This document shows positions 31,805-39,692 of a stretch of 64,000 nt of DNA, in pieces. The translations under genes and the position numbers were made by a program. The stretch covers positions 15,403-79,402 of the forward strand of contig JAZKFE010000007.1 in assembly GCA_040386595.1 (NCBI GenBank), given 5' to 3'. Within the stretch, counting starts at the first letter, position 1. Every line of letters starts with the position of its first letter. The stretch comes from JAKFVC01 sp040386595. GTDB lineage: Bacteria > Planctomycetota > Planctomycetia > Planctomycetales > Planctomycetaceae. The notes below the pieces were generated by a model that worked only from the letters and a program-made list of their open reading frames with translations, was not told where the DNA came from and searched no databases.

Positions 31805-32782
31805 TTAGACCACGTGTCGCCGCTCGCCAATCAGTCCCATGAGGTCGTCGTAATCCGACTGGCTAATTTCACCATGCTCCAGGTCAGCATCAGCATTGCT
31901 CTGGATGGCGTCTAAGTGCTCAGGGCGAGTTGCCTTCTTGACTCGCAACGCATACGACTCCGGCTGCTGTCGCGTTGCGGCGGGCTTCGCTGTGCGTGAT
32001 TCTGTGGGGGCACTTCCGGGCTTGGTAAAGAGCGTCTGCGTTCCGCTCGTGACCTTTGGCAATTCCAAGTCGTCAGCCTCGCCATCGTGCGTGCTCACAG
32101 AGCCGGTGAGGAGTTGCCAGATTCTGGCTCGCAACTTTCGCTCAGCCTTGCCTAGCACGGCGTCATAGCCCATCCCTGCATTGACCTTCACGCAGATTCG
32201 AGTGTCGGCCGCCTCGCGATCAGCAGTCTTTTCCGTTTTCCGGAACTGCAGAGACCGGAAGACGCCGTTAATTTTCCAGTTTGCCGCACACTCAACTACG
32301 GCCCCCTTGTCGCCAATAACCGGAACGCCAAGCTCTAAGACAAGGTCGGTCAGCCCTGGCCACTCACGCAGCTTGTGCCGGAAGAATTCCAGGGTGAGAT
32401 AGCAACCATGGGCAATGATGTTGAATTCATTGCCGGTCGGCTGTGCACCGTGCAACAGCGCCTCAATTAGGCACTCCTTGACCGTTGCAACTGGATAGCC
32501 ATCAGGCTTATCAGTCTTAAATCCGAGGCGAGTGTTTTGCACCGCCATGATGTGAGTCATAATTTCCGGCGTAAGAGCCTTACGCAGGTCATTAATAGCT
32601 TGCACCGTTGTCAGTGCTCGCGAAAATCCAGAGCTGTCAACCGCGGCCAACGCATTGACCTGAGTTGAAACAAGTGCGTCAATTCCCGCTACGGTTTCGG
32701 CCGAGATATTAGATGGGAGTGCAATTGCTCTCCGCTCTCGGTCTCGTGTCAGGCCGCCTTTTTGAAACGTTTCGCTTGCCAT
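31805..32782 (-). CDS. RecT-like single-strand annealing protein
   Basis: The 325-residue protein has a RecT-like core: an IAHGCYLTLEFFRHKL segment, then GYDAVLGKAERKLRARIWQ, close to the G..A..KAxRKxxARxY pattern of RecT/Redbeta-type proteins. The C-terminal about 80 residues are a low-complexity linker and a helix ending DDLMGLIGERRHVV. The gene lies near a RecE-like exonuclease gene, the usual partner. It would anneal single-stranded DNA in phage recombination. Confidence comes from the pair. Confidence 0.65.
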   Translation of the reverse strand: MASETFQKGGLTRDRERRAIALPSNISAETVAGIDALVSTQVNALAAVDSSGFSRALTTVQAINDLRKALTPEIMTHIMAVQNTRLGFKTDKPDGYPVATVKECLIEALLHGAQPTGNEFNIIAHGCYLTLEFFRHKLREWPGLTDLVLELGVPVIGDKGAVVECAANWKINGVFRSLQFRKTEKTADREAADTRICVKVNAGMGYDAVLGKAERKLRARIWQLLTGSVSTHDGEADDLELPKVTSGTQTLFTKPGSAPTESRTAKPAATRQQPESYALRVKKATRPEHLDAIQSNADADLEHGEISQSDYDDLMGLIGERRHVV

Positions 32783-32827
32783 TTGTGTTTATGCTCCGCG
32801 AGGTATGAAGTGAGTCCAGGACTATCG

Positions 32828-33088
32828 TTAATGGCTAGGGGGCAACCGCAAAAATGTGGAACCACTCAAGCCCCCCAATCCCTCTTGGAAGCCCTCAAGC
32901 ACCTCTGCGTACGTTTCGTCAGACTTAAATTCGCCAACAGCGTCATACTCTCGAATCATTTCGGCCGCGAAGCGCTCGGCATCCGCCTTGGAGTCAAATT
33001 CCTTTACGCATTGCTGCGGCCCGCCAATCCCCTTTTCTTCGTGAAACCGACTCTGATCGAGATCGCAAACCAGTGCTACTTTTTCCAT
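32828..33088 (-). CDS. Phage hypothetical protein (86 aa)
   Basis: A small acidic protein (MEKVALVCDLDQSRFH, then KADAERFAAEMIREYDAVG) of unknown family. It lies between the annealing protein and a tRNA-like gene. Confidence 0.45.
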   Translation of the reverse strand: MEKVALVCDLDQSRFHEEKGIGGPQQCVKEFDSKADAERFAAEMIREYDAVGEFKSDETYAEVLEGFQEGLGGLSGSTFLRLPPSH

Positions 33089-33130
33089 GTTGTTACCTTG
33101 CCTTTGCTATAAACAGTCGTTTGAAATCAG

Positions 33131-33202
33131 TTCCAGGGGCGGGACTCGAACCCGCAATAGTCCGACGTTGGTCGGCCGCTCTGCCAATTGAGCTACCCTG
33201 GA
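33131..33202 (-). tRNA. tRNA-like gene with an aberrant anticodon arm
   Basis: The minus strand has a perfect acceptor (TCCAGGG/CCCTGGA), a D-arm GCTC-AATTGGCA-GAGC and a canonical T-arm GCGGG-TTCGAGT-CCCGC. Between them, GGCCGACCAACGTCGG folds with a shortened loop of four to six bases instead of seven, so no standard anticodon can be read. No CCA is encoded. It may be a decayed tRNA, an att-linked remnant or a tRNA with an odd anticodon arm. Confidence 0.55.
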
Positions 33203-33224
33203 TTTCCATTAGGCATTTCGCCCG

Positions 33225-33635
33225 CTACTTCTCAGTTGATACTTGCCGTTTCGCCTCAATGATTGGAATGTTGGCCTCGGTCGGAACATAAATGATTTGC
33301 TGAACATTCCCCTCTTTCAGAGCCTCGGCAAACGCCCCTATAAACTCCTGATGTCGATACTCAGGAAATTCCTTAGACGCCTTGCCGACTATCTGAATTG
33401 CCTCCGCTCTCAGCTTCGCGGACTCCATCTCAGCTCTGGCCTGCTCGACCATAATTTTCTTCTCTTGCTCGGCCTGCATTAGCTTCGCCTGACCGGCCAT
33501 TCCCGCGGACCAAACGGTGTAATGCGGACCGATCCACAACGAGCAGATGCAGACTATCCCCGCCGCAATAACCACAGCGATCCCGCTATTAACCAGCACT
33601 GCCCAAAACTTGTCGTCTTCTCCGTGTCGGCTCAT
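33225..33635 (-). CDS. Membrane protein with SPFH/band-7-like coiled region (136 aa)
   Basis: After a short N-terminus, ATG 33635 (MSRHGEDDKFWAV) leads into one transmembrane helix (AVVIAAGIVCICSLWIG). The rest is a coiled coil (QAEQEKKIMVEQARAEM) and a tail ending IIYVPTEANIPIIEAKR, similar to the C-terminus of phage SPFH-like proteins. A role in the membrane during infection is inferred. Confidence 0.55.
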   Translation of the reverse strand: MSRHGEDDKFWAVLVNSGIAVVIAAGIVCICSLWIGPHYTVWSAGMAGQAKLMQAEQEKKIMVEQARAEMESAKLRAEAIQIVGKASKEFPEYRHQEFIGAFAEALKEGNVQQIIYVPTEANIPIIEAKRQVSTEK

Positions 33636-33734
33636 TCGTCCACTCCTCCAACTAGTTGCCACTGGTATTCCGCCCAACGCGGACGGCTCATTAAAATCGA
33701 CATAACGCTGACTGGGTCTCGCCAGTCGTTTACA

Positions 33735-34595
33735 TCATCCCGCGGCGCCTCCGTCTACATGCCACTTGTACTTGGCCGAGTTCGGTCGACTCATTTTGAT
33801 TCGCTGAACACTGACCGGGTCTCGCCAATCATTGCTGTCGCCGCGGACCTGCAGACGAGCAAGGGCCGCTTCAATTTCAGCTCGCCCCTCGTTAACCCAG
33901 TCCTGATCAACATCAATCGTAACCGTCGCATACGGCAGAGATTTGGGCTGGAATATGAAGCTGAACGGAAGCGTCTCGCCGGTCAGTGCTTCCACTGCCA
34001 TTTGGTAGTCGGCCGCCTGCAAGTAGTAGCCGTCGTACTCGATGCTGTTATTAATGGCATCGAGTGAATTAACGCGGGATGTTTTTAAGTCTGAGATGCC
34101 AACGCCTGGAATGAACCGGTCAAGCCGCGTGCGTCGCTGAATTCCGTTCCAGTCCCAGTGAATTGTCACCTCATTGATGCCAGCAGGATTGCCGAGAATC
34201 TCCTGTGCGGCCTCACTTTTTGACGTGGCGACGAACATCGAAATTTCATCATCCAGTTCAGCAGCTTTTCGGCACGGCTTGTCCGTATGGCACGCCTTCC
34301 AGTCAGTGTACGCCTTGCCCTTGCAGTGGCCGTCAGCGTTCAGAACCGAAGCCGGTATGACGTGAACAAGATCATAAATCGACTTGCCTTCCAGAATCGC
34401 TGCGTGAAACAGCGTCCCAGTGTCCATTGCCTTTGTCGATTGCTTCTGCCATGCATCTCGCTTGATGTACCGACGATAATAAAGCCAAGGCGATTTAATG
34501 AAATCGACTAACATTGAGCGACTAACGCGAGACAGGTCGGCGTGATAATCCTCGGCTGTCGACTCAACGATTCTTGCTGGTTGCGTGTATGCCAT
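33735..34595 (-). CDS. RecE-like PD-(D/E)XK exonuclease
   Basis: The 286-residue protein resembles the exodeoxyribonuclease VIII C-terminal domain: VSRSMLVDFIKSPWLYYRR, GTLFHAAILEG, then GISDLKTSRVNSLD for the D...(E)xK catalytic part and DGYYLQAADYQMAVEAL. RecE-type enzymes digest duplex ends from the 5' side so that RecT can anneal the single strands. It ends before the tRNA-like gene and starts inside the stop of the coiled-coil gene. Confidence 0.75.
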   Translation of the reverse strand: MAYTQPARIVESTAEDYHADLSRVSRSMLVDFIKSPWLYYRRYIKRDAWQKQSTKAMDTGTLFHAAILEGKSIYDLVHVIPASVLNADGHCKGKAYTDWKACHTDKPCRKAAELDDEISMFVATSKSEAAQEILGNPAGINEVTIHWDWNGIQRRTRLDRFIPGVGISDLKTSRVNSLDAINNSIEYDGYYLQAADYQMAVEALTGETLPFSFIFQPKSLPYATVTIDVDQDWVNEGRAEIEAALARLQVRGDSNDWRDPVSVQRIKMSRPNSAKYKWHVDGGAAG

Positions 34596-35665
34596 TACTT
34601 CAGCCCCTTTGCGATTGCGGTGATCCGGTCAGCACAGATTGCCAGCTCCAGGACGACGCCAGCGGCCAGCTCTTCGGAGAGCCTGGGCGGCGAAATCGCA
34701 CGCACCTTTTCGGCAAACTTCTCCAGCTTCAATCGAATTGGCTGAAGCTGCTCGGCCCGCTCAGCTGCTGCAGCCGCTTCAATGCGTGCCTCTTCATCCC
34801 GTTGGGCCTGTTGCTCCGCGGCCAGTCGGTTAGCCTCAATCTGATCAAGCCGGTCTTGCTCTCGACGTTGGGCTAGCTGTGCGTCAAGCTGCCGATTCGT
34901 CTCGGCGTCCTGCAATTCCTTTGCCCGGCGTTCGTTCAGAATTCGCTGCCGCTCGACCTGCTGGCGTTGCTCAGTGATCGCGGCTTGCTCGGCTGCCAGC
35001 TTGTCGTCATCGATCTTTTTCAGCCGAGCGGCTTCGGCCTGAGCAGCTTTCTGTTGAGCCTCAAACGCCTCGCGTTCGGCGGTCAGTCGTTGCTGCTCTT
35101 GGCGATTTGCTTCCGCCTGCAATTCAAGCTGTCGCTTGCGTTCGGCCTCAGCCTCGGCAGCTACACGCTCTTGCTCTTTCCGGGTTGCGGTGCGTTGTTG
35201 GGCCTGCTCAACGATGACGCCAAACATCTCATCGTCCATCTGGCGAAGCGATGACTCCGACAACTCGCCACCAGCTTCAGTGAGGCGTTTTAGCCGCTCG
35301 TTGTATAGGGCGTCTTCTTTTTCCTTCGCGATTCGGGCAAGCTCCTTTTCAACCTTCTCCGTCTGCTCATTCAGGTGCAATTCCAGAGGGGCAATCTGGG
35401 CTTGAATCTCCTTAGCAGTGGCGTCAACCTTGCGGCCCGCCTCTAAGAATTCAGCTTTGGCCTCCTTGCGGGTTGCCTCAACTGAAATCCGCCAGCCGAC
35501 CACGGTCTTGCGAGCAGCCTTGACGAGTCCGATACCCGTTTCGTCGTCAACGCCAAGAATTTTCAGTGCCAGGATCTCGTCTTGTTGCTTATCAATAATC
35601 TCCGGCGTAACGGCATACAGGATGCCAGTCTTCGCCGCCGGAGCCTCTATCAACTCAGTTGACAT
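34595..35665 (-). CDS. Phage coiled-coil protein, probable recombination accessory
   Basis: A 356-residue protein starting MSTELIEAPAAKTGILYAV, with the motif GWRISVEATRKEAKAEFL near residue 60, seen in phage DUF1351-like proteins next to recombination genes. The central 200 residues are a charged coiled coil. Superficial similarity to TolA is due only to composition. It is coupled to the exonuclease gene (one-base overlap). Confidence 0.55.
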   Translation of the reverse strand: MSTELIEAPAAKTGILYAVTPEIIDKQQDEILALKILGVDDETGIGLVKAARKTVVGWRISVEATRKEAKAEFLEAGRKVDATAKEIQAQIAPLELHLNEQTEKVEKELARIAKEKEDALYNERLKRLTEAGGELSESSLRQMDDEMFGVIVEQAQQRTATRKEQERVAAEAEAERKRQLELQAEANRQEQQRLTAEREAFEAQQKAAQAEAARLKKIDDDKLAAEQAAITEQRQQVERQRILNERRAKELQDAETNRQLDAQLAQRREQDRLDQIEANRLAAEQQAQRDEEARIEAAAAAERAEQLQPIRLKLEKFAEKVRAISPPRLSEELAAGVVLELAICADRITAIAKGLK

Positions 35666-35676
35666 GCAGTCCCTTT

Positions 35677-35937
35677 CTAGGGCTTGATTTTGGGAGTGCT
35701 GCAGCGAGCACAGAATAGGCCCTCGGCTGTGCGCGAGTGGACGTCTTTACCGATCACATAGACGTCGCACCCGCGGCACTGACCGAGGATCGTTTTGCCG
35801 TCGACGCTCGCGGGGAAGAACTCGGTCGCCTGATATTTTTCTGCAGCCAGTCGGATCGCGTATTGAATGTCATCAGTCAGGACTATTTCCGTTGCTGGGA
35901 TCTTCCGGACCAGATGCACTGTTACGTAATTCGCCAT
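35677..35937 (-). CDS. Small phage zinc-ribbon protein (86 aa)
   Basis: ATG 35937 (MANYVTVHLVRKIPATEIV) lies inside the csrA gene, 65 bases before its stop. Two CxxC pairs near the C-terminus (CRGC and CARC) make a likely zinc ribbon. The frame is open further upstream but the first part has no sensible sequence. Unknown function. Confidence 0.5.
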   Translation of the reverse strand: MANYVTVHLVRKIPATEIVLTDDIQYAIRLAAEKYQATEFFPASVDGKTILGQCRGCDVYVIGKDVHSRTAEGLFCARCSTPKIKP

Positions 35938-36097
35938 TTTCCGCAGCCTTTTCGGTGAGTTCTGCCCGCAGGATCGGGACATGCCCAGGTGCATCAATCC
36001 CGATCCGCACAGAGGTCGGCCCGACTCGGACAATCGTTATCACGACGTCGTTGCCGACCAAGATTCGTTCGTTGGTTTTGCGAGTGAGTACTAACAT
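35873..36097 (-). CDS. csrA: CsrA-family carbon storage regulator
   Basis: The first 45 residues are a canonical CsrA: MLVLTRKTNERILVG, then DVVITIVRVGPTSVRIGIDAP. Key residues are Leu4, Arg6 and the RIGIDAP strand with the GxxVRIGI pattern. The C-terminal about 25 residues are an unusual Gly/Pro/Ser extension. CsrA is an RNA-binding dimer that blocks ribosome sites with GGA motifs. It may change host or phage translation. It lies directly downstream of the pentapeptide-repeat gene, and overlaps the next gene. Confidence 0.85.
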   Translation of the reverse strand: MLVLTRKTNERILVGNDVVITIVRVGPTSVRIGIDAPGHVPILRAELTEKAAENGELRNSASGPEDPSNGNSPD

Positions 36098-36148
36098 TTC
36101 GATTCCCTTCGGTTGTAAGAATGGCATCCCTGCCGAGTGACATCACAG

Positions 36149-37012
36149 CTAAGCGGTCGGGCATTCCGCAGGCGAATTAACCTGAGGGGCTCGGATCTTC
36201 GCCACGAGTGCAAGAGCCTCGTCGACCCACTCCAATGTCACCTTGGCGACAACGCTTTTTTCGGGAGTGTCCCCAGGATTAATTCCGGTGAACCACCGTT
36301 CGCGAGGCGAGTACGCACTGATCGGCATCAGCTTTTTCTGCTTAAAGTCGCCGAACTCCATCTTCCGTGCGTTGCACAGGGTGCCAGCGAGGCATGCACA
36401 GTCGCCAACATAGGTTGAGCCGTCGATTTTGCCGTCGATGATCGCTTGACGCAGGAACGGAATTTCGTCGGGGAGGTGCAAGATCGCGGCGATTAAGTCG
36501 TTCTTAATCGCGGTGAGGTTCGCCCCGTAGAGGTTCGCCCCGTAGAGGTCCGCCCCGGTGAGGTTCGCCCCGGTGAGGTTCGCCCCGTAGAGGTCCGCCC
36601 CGGTGAGGTTCGCCCCGGTGAGGTTCGCCCCGTAGAGGTCCGCCCCGGTGAGGTTCGCCCTGGTGAGGTTCGCCCCGTAGAGGTCCGCCCCGGTGAGGTT
36701 CGCCCCGGTGAGGTTCNNNNNNNNNNNNNNNNNNNNNNNNNNNNNNNNNNNNNNNNNNNNNNNNNNNNNNNNNNNNNNNNNNNNNNNNNNNNNNNNNNNN
36801 NNNNNNNNNNNNNNNNTGAGGTTCGCCCCGTAGAGGTCCGCCCCGGTGAGGTTCGCCCCGGTGAGGTTCGCTCGCACTCCTCCATCCTCACCTCTGAGCC
36901 ATTTTGCGTGCGACTCCAGAGCCTGGGCGAGTTTCTCCTGCGGGGACAGCTCGGCGGGGATTGCGGGTTGCTGGGCGGATTCAACGGTTTCGATTTTGAC
37001 TTCGTCTGCCAT
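36149..37012 (-). CDS. Pentapeptide-repeat protein interrupted by an assembly gap
   Basis: The protein starts MADEVKIETVESAQQP and then carries an array of pentapeptides (A/N-L-T/Y-G-A/N type, as in NLTGANLTGADLYGAN). These build a right-handed beta-helix. At the DNA level the unit is 45 bases, nearly identical between copies, and 100 N replace part of it, so the true length is unknown. The C-terminal 100 residues (from LHLPDEIPFLRQ) are a separate domain containing CACLAGTLC and FTGINPGDTPEKSVV. Pentapeptide proteins can mimic DNA and block gyrase; that is one possibility here. Confidence 0.7.
   Translation of the reverse strand: MADEVKIETVESAQQPAIPAELSPQEKLAQALESHAKWLRGEDGGVRANLTGANLTGADLYGANLXXXXXXXXXXXXXXXXXXXXXXXXXXXXXXXXXXNLTGANLTGADLYGANLTRANLTGADLYGANLTGANLTGADLYGANLTGANLTGADLYGANLYGANLTAIKNDLIAAILHLPDEIPFLRQAIIDGKIDGSTYVGDCACLAGTLCNARKMEFGDFKQKKLMPISAYSPRERWFTGINPGDTPEKSVVAKVTLEWVDEALALVAKIRAPQVNSPAECPTA
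36717..36816. other. Assembly gap of 100 N in a tandem repeat
   Basis: The run of N lies inside the pentapeptide repeat. A run of exactly 100 is often a placeholder, so copy number is unknown. Confidence 0.95.
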
Positions 37013-37077
37013 GTTGCATATTCCTGAAAATGTGAGGGAAAACAGATGGTTTTGAGACGGCTTGGACTGCTCGGGAG

Positions 37078-37353
37078 CTAGTCGGATGCGGTGCCAGTGG
37101 CGTCAACCAACTCCTGCATTTCGTGGCTCGCGGGCTGAGCCTTCTTGGCCGGAATCACAACGAGTTCAACCTGCAGGCAACGCAGTTCGCCGAAGCGAAT
37201 TCCGGCGGCGTCTTCTCTGCGGACAGAGCCGAGGTAGTTGCTGTCCTCTTCACAGTTGGTGACCGAGTCGTCACCTTCGAAATCAGGGGGATTCGTGCCT
37301 TCAAACAAACACAGGTCTTTTGCTAGCCAGAGGGGCATGTACGTACCTTCCAC
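37078..37353 (-). CDS. Phage hypothetical protein (91 aa)
   Basis: Starts MEGTYMPLWLAKDLCLF; a second in-frame ATG lies at 37338. The protein is acidic in the centre and ends with a HEMQELVDATG helix. No family is recognised. Confidence 0.45.
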   Translation of the reverse strand: MEGTYMPLWLAKDLCLFEGTNPPDFEGDDSVTNCEEDSNYLGSVRREDAAGIRFGELRCLQVELVVIPAKKAQPASHEMQELVDATGTASD

Positions 37354-37415
37354 GCAGTTAGGAGTCTTGGGGCATCGCCACGCGGCGACGAAAGAGAGGG
37401 AGTGAACAGCGTCGT

Positions 37416-37568
37416 CTAGTTGACCTGAATCAGCGATTTGGCCGTGATATTCAGTTCGATTGCCATGCGTTTCATCTTGCCGATTGCGGACAACATGTCC
37501 TTGGCCTGGAATCGAAACGGCACCTTGTTTTGTGCTGCCGTGACGATGGTGAATTCGAATTTCTTCAT
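37416..37568 (-). CDS. Small phage protein (50 aa)
   Basis: The short product (MKKFEFTIVTAAQNKVPF) is basic and beta-alpha in pattern, beginning at ATG 37568. The frame is open upstream but without a sensible start. Function unknown. Confidence 0.5.
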   Translation of the reverse strand: MKKFEFTIVTAAQNKVPFRFQAKDMLSAIGKMKRMAIELNITAKSLIQVN

Positions 37569-37612
37569 GCGTTTTAGTCCTGCGAAAGAATGGGGATGTG
37601 AGTGAGTGCGAT

Positions 37613-37741
37613 CTACTTGGCTGCGGGCTTCGTTTCGATCTTCACCCGGGCCTGATGGTGATGGCCTGCGGTGTGGTTGCTTCCGCGGACCTTGCAGCCG
37701 CAGTAATTGCACTTCGTTTTGTTGCCGTTTCCGTTGCTCAT
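37613..37741 (-). CDS. Small Cys-rich phage protein (42 aa)
   Basis: A 42-residue frame starting MSNGNGNKTKCNYCGCKVRG has a CxxCxC cluster and a following HHH segment, a possible zinc site. It lies between two other small genes on the same strand. Confidence 0.45.
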   Translation of the reverse strand: MSNGNGNKTKCNYCGCKVRGSNHTAGHHHQARVKIETKPAAK

Positions 37742-37841
37742 GACGCTGGTTCCTTGGGCCGGTACGTACCGCTAGACAGTTGTGGAACGGGAATCTCTTG
37801 CCGACGTGGCGAAGAGTGAAGAGGGTCGGGCGAGTTACTGG

Positions 37842-38108
37842 CTACGCCATGCAGTCGGCTGCCACCGGTTTACCTGCAAGGGTGTCTGCGGTTTCGCGTC
37901 GCGACCGCTGCATCCAAATATCAATTTCCGATTTCTTGTAGCGGCGGTCTTTCCCGGCTCCATACACTGGCGGGCCTTTGAGGCCGGTCCGAGCCCACAT
38001 ATACAAAGTTTCGACCTTGTATTTCATTCGCAATGCTGCCTCGCCAGCGGTCAGCCATTCATCACCCTCAGCCAGGGGCTTTGGCGTTTCTTTTTCATGT
38101 CGCGTCAT
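37842..38108 (-). CDS. Excisionase-like HTH protein
   Basis: Residues about 18-70 form a MerR/excisionase-type winged helix: WLTAGEAALRMKYKVETLY, then GAGKDRRYKKSEIDIW. This is the HTH_17 pattern of phage Xis and related regulators. Encoded next to the integrase, it probably directs excision. 88 residues. Confidence 0.65.
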   Translation of the reverse strand: MTRHEKETPKPLAEGDEWLTAGEAALRMKYKVETLYMWARTGLKGPPVYGAGKDRRYKKSEIDIWMQRSRRETADTLAGKPVAADCMA

Positions 38109-38198
38109 TGTTACTTGCCTTTCGTGTTACGCATGATTTAGCGTTACGAAGCACAGTATTGACGCATATCCCGAGATTGAAAAGCCTGCTTTACTCCA

Positions 38199-38216
38199 CG
38201 TGAAACATGTTTCACG
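38199..38216. promoter_or_regulatory. Perfect 18-base palindrome, parS-like half-sites
   Basis: CGTGAAACATGTTTCACG overlaps the integrase stop codon. The halves GTGAAAC and GTTTCAC are those of ParB binding sites (parS is TGTTTCACGTGAAACA), but in reversed order. The neighbouring bases give a 13 of 16 match to parS on the left side. It may be an operator for a phage regulator or a host ParB target. Confidence 0.5.
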
Positions 38217-39471
38217 ATGGTGTGTCTGCTGTGTCACCGGCTAGTGACTGCTGCGTATCCGCCAAATGACTTTCCATATTTTCAGGTTTTTTTTCTGCGG
38301 CGGCATCCAGAATCAATAATGCGGCATTGTGGACGGCATTTCGAACAACGGAATCCTGCAAGCGGGCGTAAATCGGCGTTGTTTTCATATTATTCTGCCC
38401 CAGAGACTGGGCGATGATGTGAAGCGACGTACCCGCCCCGGCTTGCCAGCTCGCTATCGTGCGGCGAAGGTCATGAATCCGAAGGTCATCCAGCTCCGCT
38501 CGCTCTAGGAGGTTGTGCCATTGCCGCTTTGGGTCAACTAGATGCCCAGTTTTTCCCCAGCTTGGAAAGAACCACTCTGAGCGATTGTCCAAGCGAGCCA
38601 GGAATATCTCGGTTGCCTGCGGAATCAACCTTATGCGAATTGGGTCACGATTCTTGCTCTCGGCCCATGGAATCGTCCAAATCTCATTCACCAGATCAAC
38701 GTCCACTTTACGGGCCGCACACACATTAGACCGCCTAACCCCAGTGAATAGCGCCAATTTAAACACGTCTTGCATAACATCCGTGCAAAGTTTTAATTTG
38801 TCAAAAAAAACCTGAAGTTCGCTTGGCTGCAGGAACCGATCTCTCGCCCGAATGTGGTCTTTCTTGATCGTCCGAACAGGGCTGTCGCGTTCATCGCACC
38901 AGCGATTCAGGTGTGCGGTACGGTAGAGAGATCGCAGCAGGTCAATTGCATGGTTCGCCGCTCCCGGGCCTCCAGTGCGGTGGCCTTTGGCGGTCTTTCC
39001 GATCGTTGTGCGGATCTTCGTCTGAAGCTCAACGCACATTGCACGATCAATTTCATCGAGTCCGAGCTTAGCCCACGGCGTGAAAACGCGATCCCAGAGA
39101 GACAGCATTTTCTTTTCGTCCGCAATCTTACCCTTCACCATGTGTGTGTAGTGCCATAACCACAGGTCGCCGAGTGTTTTTACTGTCGACTTCGCTTTTT
39201 TTCGCGGATCGATTCCCTGGGCAATAAGACCGTTAACCTTGACGCACTGCTCGCGTGCTAGATCTACAGCGATATTCGGATAGTTTCCGAGCTTGAATTT
39301 CGTCACCTGCCCCAAGATTCGGCCAAGGCGATAAAACGTCATGGTGCCGCCCGCAAGCACCTCTAGGCCAAAGTTATTTAGCGTTGCGTCTCGGTACAGT
39401 TGACGGCCTGTGCTCGGCGACTTGATCTTCGATACCTTGGACTGAACGAGGCTAATAACAATTGCGGGCAT
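38212..39471 (-). CDS. int: Tyrosine-family site-specific integrase
   Basis: The 419-residue enzyme has an N-terminal arm-binding part similar to DUF4102 and a catalytic domain. Arg I is in FTGVRRSNVC (about residue 246), the HxxR box is HDLRRT (333-338) and the nucleophile Tyr is in TTPIYARL (about 368). Where most enzymes have a conserved His (LGH), this protein has LGQ. It would integrate the phage and, with the Xis-like protein, excise it. It is read toward the rest of the prophage, so it lies at the right end. Confidence 0.85.
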   Translation of the reverse strand: MPAIVISLVQSKVSKIKSPSTGRQLYRDATLNNFGLEVLAGGTMTFYRLGRILGQVTKFKLGNYPNIAVDLAREQCVKVNGLIAQGIDPRKKAKSTVKTLGDLWLWHYTHMVKGKIADEKKMLSLWDRVFTPWAKLGLDEIDRAMCVELQTKIRTTIGKTAKGHRTGGPGAANHAIDLLRSLYRTAHLNRWCDERDSPVRTIKKDHIRARDRFLQPSELQVFFDKLKLCTDVMQDVFKLALFTGVRRSNVCAARKVDVDLVNEIWTIPWAESKNRDPIRIRLIPQATEIFLARLDNRSEWFFPSWGKTGHLVDPKRQWHNLLERAELDDLRIHDLRRTIASWQAGAGTSLHIIAQSLGQNNMKTTPIYARLQDSVVRNAVHNAALLILDAAAEKKPENMESHLADTQQSLAGDTADTPS

Positions 39472-39479
39472 GAATCACC

Positions 39480-39501
39480 GTTTGAGCTACGTTTGAGCTA
39501 C
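39480..39501. repeat. Tandem 11-base repeat before the integrase gene
   Basis: GTTTGAGCTAC occurs twice in direct tandem, 9 to 30 bases upstream of the integrase start. It may be an arm-type site or operator for the integrase or excisionase. Confidence 0.4.
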
Positions 39502-39654
39502 AAAATTCGTCTCGGATCACATCAAATGATCGCTGAATTTCAGTTTTCCCACGGATTATTACTGAGAATTCGAGATGCAATTACTCACGGTATTTCAGCA
39601 AAATACACTGTAGATCGCAATGAACCACAGTGCTTACAGCCGCCAAAGAATGAA

Positions 39655-39692
39655 AACGGCTCGGGAAACCTCCATCCCCAGGCCGTTTTTTT
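39655..39692 (+). terminator. Rho-independent terminator at the prophage boundary
   Basis: AACGGC pairs with GCCGTT, with GGG/CCC inside, followed by a run of seven T on the plus strand. No gene on that strand ends here inside the window, so it may terminate a transcript that was cut by the integration, or a short RNA. Confidence 0.5.

Noticed and set aside
33522..34067. Long plus-strand frame in the recombination region
   Set aside because: It is antisense to the SPFH-like and RecE-like genes, has no recognisable domain and no ribosome site.
34595..35665. TolA-like identity for the coiled-coil protein
   Set aside because: Similarity rests on Ala/Glu/Gln-rich composition; no membrane anchor or TolA C-terminal domain is seen.
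36518..36870. Repeat array considered as CRISPR
   Set aside because: The repeats are head to tail without spacers and keep an open frame for pentapeptides.
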